Part shown: positions 57,982 to 64,000 of the stretch, in pieces
Position numbering within the stretch: the stretch's first letter is position 1
Layout: each line of letters opens with the position of its first letter
From: Pseudomonas sp. K2I15
GTDB taxonomy: Bacteria; Pseudomonadota; Gammaproteobacteria; Pseudomonadales; Pseudomonadaceae
Reading direction: 5' to 3'
Length of the DNA: 64,000 bases
NCBI RefSeq assembly: GCF_002204795.1
Contig: NZ_NIXO01000001.1
Span: 1 to 64,000, forward strand
The notes under the pieces: generated by a model
Databases searched by the model: none
Seen by the model: only the letters and a program-made list of their open reading frames with translations
Told to the model about the DNA's origin: nothing
Translations under genes and position numbers: made by a program

Positions 57982-58518
57982 ATGTTGAAACTGCTGATTC
58001 TCGACCGTGACGGCGTGATCAATTACGACTCCGACGCTTACATCAAATCGGTGGCGGAATGGATTCCACTGCCCGGCTCGATCGAGGCCATCGCGCAGTT
58101 GAGCAAAGCGGGCTGGACGGTGGCCATCGCCACCAACCAGTCCGGCATCGCCCGCGGCTACTACGACATCGCCACCCTCGACGCCATGCACGCGCGCCTG
58201 CGCACGCTGGTGGCCGAGCAGGGCGGCGACGTAGGGCTGGTGGTGTATTGCCCGCACGGCCCCGATGAAGGCTGCGATTGCCGCAAGCCCAAACCGGGTA
58301 TGCTTAAAACTATTGCTGAACATTACAACGTGCCATTGGCTGGGCTATGGTTTGTCGGGGACAGCCTCGGTGACCTGGAAGCCGCCAAAGCCGTCGACTC
58401 TCAGCCAGTTTTGGTAAAAACCGGGAAAGGCGAAAAGACCCAGGCTAAGACCCTGCCGGTGGGTACCTTGATTTTTGACGATCTGGCGGCGGTTGCCGCA
58501 GAACTTATCAACAACTAG
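57982..58518 (+). CDS. gmhB: D-glycero-beta-D-manno-heptose-1,7-bisphosphate 7-phosphatase
   Basis: A 178-aa HAD phosphatase of LPS heptose synthesis. The nucleophile region is LDRDGVINYDSD. A zinc loop is present with CPHGPDEGCDCRKPKPGM, characteristic of GmhB, and FVGDSLGDLEAA is motif IV. 3 bp after glyS. Confidence 0.94.
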   Translation: MLKLLILDRDGVINYDSDAYIKSVAEWIPLPGSIEAIAQLSKAGWTVAIATNQSGIARGYYDIATLDAMHARLRTLVAEQGGDVGLVVYCPHGPDEGCDCRKPKPGMLKTIAEHYNVPLAGLWFVGDSLGDLEAAKAVDSQPVLVKTGKGEKTQAKTLPVGTLIFDDLAAVAAELINN

Positions 58519-58602
58519 CAGCCCTTCTGACTTCCTGATCAAGGATTGTTCGGGAGCGCGCTTTTAACAGGCGGGCGTTGTCCCGCAACGGTAAATGCCG
58601 CC

Positions 58603-59373
58603 ATGTCGATTTTGCAGGCCATCAGAACCTTCTTCTTTTACCTGCTGCTGGGCACCAGTTCTCTTCTCTGGTGCACCCTGAGCTTTTTTATCGCGCCTTT
58701 TCTGCCGTTCAAGGCGCGCTATCGTTTCATCAACGTCTTCTGGTGCAACTGCGCGTTGTGGTTGACCAAGGTGTTCCTGAACATTCGTTTCGAGATCAAG
58801 GGCGCCGAAAACGTCCCGGACCAGCCTTGCGTGATTCTGTCGAACCACCAGAGCACCTGGGAGACCTTCTTCCTGTCTGCGTACTTCTCGCCCCTGAGCC
58901 AGGTGCTCAAGCGTGAGTTGCTATACGTGCCATTTTTCGGCTGGGCCATGGCCATGCTGCGGCCGATCGCCATTGACCGCGACAACCCCAAGGCCGCGCT
59001 CAAGCATGTGGCGAAGAAGGGTGACGAACTGCTCAAGGATGGTGTTTGGGTGCTGATCTTCCCGGAGGGTACACGGGTGCCCTACGGCACTGTGGGCAAG
59101 TTCTCACGTGGCGGTACGGCCTTGGCGGTGAACGCCGGCCTGCCAGTGCTGCCGATTGCCCACAACGCCGGCAAGTTCTGGCCAAAGACTGGCTGGGCAA
59201 AGCGTGAAGGCACCATCACCGTGATCATTGGCGAACCGATGTACGCCGAGGGCGAAGGCCCACGCGCCATTGCAGCGCTGAACGACCGCGCCCAGGCCTG
59301 GAATGAAGCACAGCAACGCGCCATGGGCTCACTGCCGCCAGAGCCGGTTGTCGTCGACACGCCGGTGATTTGA
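58603..59373 (+). CDS. 1-acyl-sn-glycerol-3-phosphate acyltransferase
   Basis: A 256-aa membrane acyltransferase (PlsC type). Two hydrophobic segments lie at the N-terminus. The active site is NHQSTWETFF near residue 73 (HX4E instead of HX4D), with FPEGTRVPYG as the substrate block. ATG 58603 begins the first hydrophobic helix. It makes phosphatidic acid or remodels lysophospholipids. Confidence 0.9.
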   Translation: MSILQAIRTFFFYLLLGTSSLLWCTLSFFIAPFLPFKARYRFINVFWCNCALWLTKVFLNIRFEIKGAENVPDQPCVILSNHQSTWETFFLSAYFSPLSQVLKRELLYVPFFGWAMAMLRPIAIDRDNPKAALKHVAKKGDELLKDGVWVLIFPEGTRVPYGTVGKFSRGGTALAVNAGLPVLPIAHNAGKFWPKTGWAKREGTITVIIGEPMYAEGEGPRAIAALNDRAQAWNEAQQRAMGSLPPEPVVVDTPVI

Positions 59374-59501
59374 GTTTCTGTGGATAACCTGTGTACGGTT
59401 TGTTGGCGAATTGCGCTTTTTCGCTTATAGGTTACTGATTTAATTACATATTTCTCAAGCTCATAAAACCATGGAAAAGGTGCATAAGTTTTTTCCGCAT
59501 T

Positions 59502-59530
59502 AAAAAACCGGTCCTTGAGACCGGTTTTTT
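59502..59530. terminator. bidirectional intrinsic terminator
   Basis: AAAAAACCGGTC, CTTGA, GACCGGTTTTTT: a 12-bp stem with A- and T-runs, serving both the acyltransferase and the convergent kinase gene. The 128 bp before it hold no gene. Confidence 0.92.
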
Positions 59531-59553
59531 ATGCACAGGTAAAAAGCTGCGGT

Positions 59554-61845
59554 TCACTCTCTCCACAACGGCAGGTTAAGGATGAAGGTCGTGCCTTTAT
59601 CCACCACACTTTCGCAGCCGATACGCCCACCGTGGCGATCCACTACGGCCTTGACCATGGTCAGCCCCAATCCCAATCCTTCACTGCCCTGAGCCGAGGC
59701 GAAGCGCCGGTATTGGGCGAAGAGTTCGGGCAGGTCCTGCGGGGCAATTCCTCGGCCCTGGTCGCTGATGCGGCATTCCAGCCGATCGTCCCTGCAGGTC
59801 AGGCTTAACGTTACGGTGGTACCTGAGGGGCTGTATTTGACCGCGTTCTCCAGCAGGTTGAACAAGGCGCGGGTCAGCAGCGATTGATCCGCCCAGACCA
59901 TCTCGTCGCCGTCATCATTCAGGTCATGAACCAGATGGATGCCTTTCAACTGGGCGTGCACCGCTACCTGGTCAAATGCATCGAGCACCAGCATGGCGAA
60001 CAGGCTGGGCTGGAATTGGTAGCCGTCAGATTCGGCTTTCGCCAGTTGCACGAATGATTCGGTGAGGTTCAAGGCGCGACGGACTTGTTGTTCAATCTGG
60101 GCAAATATCGGCGCAGTGGTGTCCTGGACATCCAGCAGCGCCAGGATCGCCGAATGCGGCGCACGCAGGTCATGGGACAGAAAGCGCAGCAGGATTTCCC
60201 GTTGCTGTTGGGCGTCGCGCTCGATACTCAGGTCTGTGAGGCTCAGCAGCCAGCCCAGGGCCACGTCACCATCCGCCGGTAGCAGTGGGGCCAAGTCGAG
60301 GCGAAGGCTGCGGTTAAGGGTGTCGCGAAACTCGACAATCTCCAGCGCCGACAGAGCAGGGCGAACCCCGTCCCGCAACGGTGGATAACCCAATGCAGCG
60401 AGCTGCTCCAGCAGGTTTTCAGACACCAATTCGTTGCCGAACACATCGCGGGCAATCCGGTTGGCCAGCAATACGTTGCCCTTGGGGTCGGTAATCAAGG
60501 TCGCTACCGGCAAACACTCCAGGCCATCGGCCATAAAACGTCGCGTGTCGCGCGTACGGCTGACCGCTTGTTCCAGGGCGAAGATCCGTCCCTGCAATAC
60601 ATCACCTTGGCTGGCGGGCGCTCGACGGCGCTCCGGGAGCACTTTGGGTTCGTTGTCCAGGCGTGCCAGTTCCCAGCCGAAGTAGGCCAGGATCACGCTC
60701 AGGCGCCGCCAGTTCCAGATCAGGTAGCTGAGCAGCATGCCAATCAGGCACGCCGCCGGCGACCACCAATGGCCCAGGCGCAACAGTCCCCAAGAGCCGA
60801 GAAGCGCTGCGCCCATGCAGCCTAGGGTCAGCCATAGCGCATAACGCGGACGAAACAGCAGCAAGCCCAACAGCAGCACAACCATCGCGATGGCCAGCAG
60901 CGTCGCCATCCACGCGGGCAGGTCGACGATGCTGCGACCTTGCAGCAAGCCATTGAGGATATTCGCCTGGATCTCCACGCCCGGTGTGGTGCCGACGCTG
61001 GCTGACAGCGGCGTGACGTACCGGTCGCCCATTCCCGGCGCAGTAGCGCCGATCAGGATCAAGCGGTCGCGCAGCAGCTCGGGCGGCACCTCACCGCGTA
61101 ATACGCTGATATACGGCACGCTGGGAAAGCCGGCATTGCTTGCGATAAAAGGAATTCGAATGGCATTTTCCCGCTGCCAGTTAGTGCTGTCCGACGGGCC
61201 GAGCGCGCCCGGCATCACGGATGGCTGGCCGCTCAGTTCAAACGCCAACCAGGCAAGCTGTGGCGTCATCTTCCCGGGCGGGCCTTCACGCAAATACAGG
61301 CTTCGAACGATACCGTCGCTGTCTGCCTCAACGTTGATATGGCCGACACTCCTGGCGCAATCGCGTAAGGGCAGCACAGGCAGAATTTGCGCCACAGGTT
61401 GGCCGTAGCGGGGTGTGCCTTCACGAATCAAAGGCAACAGGACAGTGCCAGCGTTGCACATAGCTTCGGCCAGGCGCAGGTCATTGGCCGGTTCCCGGGC
61501 GGGCTCACTGAAGATTACATCAAACAGAATGCCCGCTGGCTTGGCGGCGCTCAGCCGGTCAAGCAAGTCGGCATGTACGCGCCGGGACCACGGCCATTGG
61601 CCAAGCTCCAGCAGGCTTCGGTCGTCGATCGTCACCAGCAGGATGCGTGGATCCACCGGCAACGGCGCCAGGCGGCGAAGGCTGTCGTACAGCAGGTTAT
61701 TGAGGGCCAAGCCCGGGCTCAGGGACAGGAAGGCCGTGATGGGCAACAGCAGCAGGCTGACCCAAAGCCATTCGCGCACCAAGCCATTGAACAGTCGCTG
61801 AGCCTGAGTCGGCTGGCGCTTTTCAGCCCTGGGCCACAGCCTCAC
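59554..61845 (-). CDS. CHASE2-domain sensor histidine kinase
   Basis: A 763-aa membrane kinase. An N-terminal membrane segment (about 30-50) leads to a periplasmic CHASE2 domain (about 50-310, with ILLVTIDDRSLLELGQWPWS). Three further membrane helices follow (about 310-385), then a PAS-like region (about 445-560). HisKA has FLSHDLRAPHSAILALLD (phospho-His), and the HATPase has NLLENAVKYSPSG, DQGRGIAP and GLGLGLTMVKAV. 18 bp after a FecR-domain gene on the same strand, with a response regulator divergent nearby at 63552. Confidence 0.92.
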   Translation of the reverse strand: MRLWPRAEKRQPTQAQRLFNGLVREWLWVSLLLLPITAFLSLSPGLALNNLLYDSLRRLAPLPVDPRILLVTIDDRSLLELGQWPWSRRVHADLLDRLSAAKPAGILFDVIFSEPAREPANDLRLAEAMCNAGTVLLPLIREGTPRYGQPVAQILPVLPLRDCARSVGHINVEADSDGIVRSLYLREGPPGKMTPQLAWLAFELSGQPSVMPGALGPSDSTNWQRENAIRIPFIASNAGFPSVPYISVLRGEVPPELLRDRLILIGATAPGMGDRYVTPLSASVGTTPGVEIQANILNGLLQGRSIVDLPAWMATLLAIAMVVLLLGLLLFRPRYALWLTLGCMGAALLGSWGLLRLGHWWSPAACLIGMLLSYLIWNWRRLSVILAYFGWELARLDNEPKVLPERRRAPASQGDVLQGRIFALEQAVSRTRDTRRFMADGLECLPVATLITDPKGNVLLANRIARDVFGNELVSENLLEQLAALGYPPLRDGVRPALSALEIVEFRDTLNRSLRLDLAPLLPADGDVALGWLLSLTDLSIERDAQQQREILLRFLSHDLRAPHSAILALLDVQDTTAPIFAQIEQQVRRALNLTESFVQLAKAESDGYQFQPSLFAMLVLDAFDQVAVHAQLKGIHLVHDLNDDGDEMVWADQSLLTRALFNLLENAVKYSPSGTTVTLSLTCRDDRLECRISDQGRGIAPQDLPELFAQYRRFASAQGSEGLGLGLTMVKAVVDRHGGRIGCESVVDKGTTFILNLPLWRE

Positions 61846-61863
61846 CGGCGCTCTTCCGAAGCG

Positions 61864-62859
61864 CTATTGCACGCGAGTTGCGGGCGGGTAATAGAAGATG
61901 TCATAGACGCCGGTTTCTCCCTCCAGCCCGTGTTCATCATAGGCCGACAAGCGCACGTGATAGAACGATGCTTTCAGCCCAGTGAAGCGCATTTGCGGCT
62001 TGTCGGAGAAGTTTTCCTGCTTGATGTTCAGAAACTCCTTATCGGTCGCGACCTGGGCCCTGTAACGCTGGGCACCGGCCAACGGCCGCAGGAACAGCGT
62101 CCACACTGGCGCATCACCCTTTTGGCCATCCTGGCCGACCAAGCGTGGCGCATCAAGCAGTTCCACCGGCTTGAGTTCGCCTTGTTTCTTGAATGCCAAA
62201 CCCTGCCGCGCACCGACCTTTACTTCGCCAGCAACCGGACCGGTAATGGGCTTCTTCTTGATAGGTCGCTGGGCCGGCGGGGCATCATCGCGATTGACCG
62301 CCACTTGCCCATTGAGCACTTCCACCAGCGATTGTTCACCATCATTGCGCACTCGGAAATGCGTGCCGCGTACACCGAGTACGCCGACAGGGGTCATGAT
62401 CTGGAAACGATCATAGTCGCTGGCACGCTTGATCACGTAAGCCTCGACCTGGCCCTCCTCAAGAATGACCTGGGGGATAGATTGCTCCTCGACCAAGTGC
62501 AACCGAACCTGGGAGCTGGACGGCAAGACGATCCGCGAACCGTCCCCCAGCAACAGGCTGACAAACGCGGCAGGCGCGGTTTTTACGCTCTCTTGTTCAT
62601 CGATGACCATGCCTTCTTCCAGGGCAGTGGACACACCCTTGGCATCCAGTTTCCAGGCTTCGCCTGTCAGGTGCTGCACCACCGCCGGCAGAGGCTGCGC
62701 GCGGCACATTTGGTTGTCGTCGATATAGGGCGCGCGGGGAGGGGCGGGACGTGCAAAAGCCGGCAGACTCACTACGCCAAGCGCAACGATCAAACCAGAG
62801 CCCAGCAGGGTAGAAACGGCAAAACGGAATCGGCAGGGGAAAAAGGTCATGGCGCTCAT
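61864..62859 (-). CDS. FecR-domain periplasmic protein
   Basis: A 331-aa exported protein: signal/anchor at about 10-38 (ending PAFARPAPP), then a FecR domain (about 80-190, with DGSRIVLPSSSQVRLHL and GVLGVRGTHFRV), then a fibronectin-like C-terminal part (about 240-325). First in the operon with the CHASE2 kinase, so a sensory partner in the periplasm is likely (inference from pairing). ATG 62859 is used; no clear ribosome site is visible. Confidence 0.85.
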   Translation of the reverse strand: MSAMTFFPCRFRFAVSTLLGSGLIVALGVVSLPAFARPAPPRAPYIDDNQMCRAQPLPAVVQHLTGEAWKLDAKGVSTALEEGMVIDEQESVKTAPAAFVSLLLGDGSRIVLPSSSQVRLHLVEEQSIPQVILEEGQVEAYVIKRASDYDRFQIMTPVGVLGVRGTHFRVRNDGEQSLVEVLNGQVAVNRDDAPPAQRPIKKKPITGPVAGEVKVGARQGLAFKKQGELKPVELLDAPRLVGQDGQKGDAPVWTLFLRPLAGAQRYRAQVATDKEFLNIKQENFSDKPQMRFTGLKASFYHVRLSAYDEHGLEGETGVYDIFYYPPATRVQ

Positions 62860-63126
62860 CAAGATTCTAGTTCTAATGGGTCATCAGAAAGCACTTTCAG
62901 AAAGCGTCTTGCAGCGGGAAGACCTGAGTACCGTCTACGATACTCGATGAGGTATCGCAGTCGATAGCCGAAATGTCTGGGGGTGGAATCCATTGCAGAA
63001 GATGACACTTCCCTGTGTCGGAGCACTTCCCTCGCTCCAATCCGTGTGTCATCCAGCAACAGCGAATTTACCTACAACATAGGTGCATCGGATCGATTCG
63101 CAACATTTGTTCAGATTTGGTGCTGC

Positions 63127-63378
63127 TTAAAATACCCACCGTTGGCTCTGCTGTGGTTCGCTGAGCTGCTGAAACGGTGAGCTGGCGAAGCCCATACTAT
63201 CGCCGGGTTCACTCAAGGTCTGGCGCTTATCGAACGGCAAAGGCGCTATCGGTTTGGACGCTCCCACTGTTTCCGTCCCCAAGGTTGCCGCCATCACTAC
63301 CAATGCCAGTCGCCCCCATACATTAACCTTGTCCAGAACGGTCACGCGTCTCGAAACAGCATAAAACCAGATTGCCAT
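63127..63378 (-). CDS. possible small exported protein
   Basis: An 83-aa frame with AGGAAAAGG just upstream of its ATG and a hydrophobic stretch (WGRLALVVMAATLG) ending near GAS, like a long signal sequence. It lies upstream of the FecR-kinase pair on the same strand. No family recognised; could be a chance frame. The 267 bp between it and the FecR gene hold no gene I can support. Confidence 0.4.
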   Translation of the reverse strand: MAIWFYAVSRRVTVLDKVNVWGRLALVVMAATLGTETVGASKPIAPLPFDKRQTLSEPGDSMGFASSPFQQLSEPQQSQRWVF

Positions 63379-63551
63379 TGATCCTTTTCCTGAAGGTCTC
63401 GAGCCGGTATCTTCCCAGCTCGGGTATAGACGATTTCCAATGGCTTCCGGCCATTTGATATCAGCGTACCGAGAGATTCAAAGGGCCTGAGAATCTGGCC
63501 ATAATTGTTCAGATTCAACGCCCGCATTCTTCAATAAGAAAGGACCCTGCC

Positions 63552-64000
63552 ATGCGTGTCGCAATACTGGATGACGAACCTGCTGAACTGCGGCGGGTGG
63601 AACAGACACTGCGACAAATCCCCACCGCTGCGGATCAGCCATGGACCCTGCACTGCTTCGAGCGTGGAGAAGACCTGCTGCGCCAACTGCGCCGGGAGAC
63701 CTTCGACCTGCTGATCCTTGACTGGCAACTGCCCGACCTCAGCGGCCTGGCTTTGCTGCGCTGGACCCGCGAGCACATGGAAGCGCCGCCTGCCGCCATC
63801 ATGCTCACCAGCCGCGATGCCGAGAGCGATATCGTCCAGGCGTTGAACAGTGGCGCGGATGATTACGTCAGCAAGCCGTTTCGTCCCAACGAACTGAAGG
63901 CCCGCGTCAATGCCGTGCTACGGCGCCATGGCCTGCAAAAATCCGCGGCCAGCGAAGTGCTGACCTTCAACGACCTGACCTTCGATGATGCTGAACTCAC
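63552..64000 (+). CDS. OmpR-type response regulator (5' part, cut by window end)
   Basis: The first 149 codons are present. The receiver domain (about 3-128) shows the acidic pocket ILDDEPAE, phospho-acceptor Asp in LILDWQLPDLSG (about residue 59), MLTSRDAES and the Lys in YVSKPFRPNE. The start of a DNA-binding domain follows. AAGAAAGGA precedes the ATG. Probably partner of the CHASE2 kinase at 59554, from which it is separated by the FecR gene. Confidence 0.9.
   Translation, partial: MRVAILDDEPAELRRVEQTLRQIPTAADQPWTLHCFERGEDLLRQLRRETFDLLILDWQLPDLSGLALLRWTREHMEAPPAAIMLTSRDAESDIVQALNSGADDYVSKPFRPNELKARVNAVLRRHGLQKSAASEVLTFNDLTFDDAEL

Noticed and set aside
62983..63180. 65-codon plus-strand frame before the response regulator
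   Set aside because: No ribosome site and no recognisable features; it overlaps a better minus-strand candidate.

Overview
The window is chromosomal DNA of a Pseudomonas of the fluorescens group. The evidence is high-GC coding sequence, gene order matching the segment clockwise of the origin in pseudomonads (gmhB-glyS-glyQ-tag-htrB-trkA-rsmB-fmt-def-dprA-tsaC-qor-hemF-aroE ... trpIBA ... prlC-yheV and a PA0069-type radical SAM gene), and many fluorescens-type REP hairpins with the core GTGGGAGCGGGCTTGC. No rRNA, tRNA or CRISPR array was recognised.

Layout. 0.1-2.5 kb: beta-carbonic anhydrase and a SulP anion transporter. 2.7-15.9 kb: a radical SAM gene, preceded by a LexA box, cut in two by a 12.1 kb lower-GC mobile element. 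15.9-19.8 kb: three-subunit gluconate 2-dehydrogenase. 20-30 kb: periplasmic phosphatase, yheV-prlC, gamma-carbonic anhydrase, HAD phosphatase, two lipoproteins, OsmC, a flavin monooxygenase, dodecin and small stress-type proteins. 29-32 kb: trpI and trpBA. 33-37 kb: D-galactonate catabolism (dgoK-dgoA-dgoD-transporter). 37.7-43 kb: choline-sulfate use (LysR, betC, choX) and a second SulP. 43-59 kb: housekeeping genes (aroE, hemF, qor, tsaC, dprA, def, fmt, rsmB, trkA, htrB, tag, glyQS, gmhB, plsC). 59.5-64 kb: a CHASE2 sensor kinase, a FecR-domain protein and a response regulator cut by the window end.

The most interesting part is the element at about 3530-15652. A large serine integrase lies at its left end. 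The insertion falls inside the codons of the CX3CX2C iron-sulfur motif of the host radical SAM protein, leaving one cysteine on one side and two on the other. Both host fragments are intact up to a shared 4-bp CAGC core, so precise excision would restore a 352-codon gene. That gene carries a canonical SOS box, which suggests (inference) that excision and gene restoration could be linked to DNA damage.

Inside the element a compact operon of small unknown and zinc-ribbon proteins surrounds a phage tape-measure-like gene. That gene is interrupted at 8421-8687 by what reads as a complete, ORF-less 267-nt group I self-splicing intron. P1-P9 can be drawn by hand, with GNRA loops on P2 and P9, and splicing restores the conserved spacing of the tape-measure domain to give a 751-aa protein. 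No capsid, portal, terminase, lysis or other clearly recognisable tail gene was seen, so the element looks like a reduced prophage or a phage satellite. A second small serine recombinase, with repeated CTATCA motifs upstream, and a 1.4-kb largely non-coding right end complete it.
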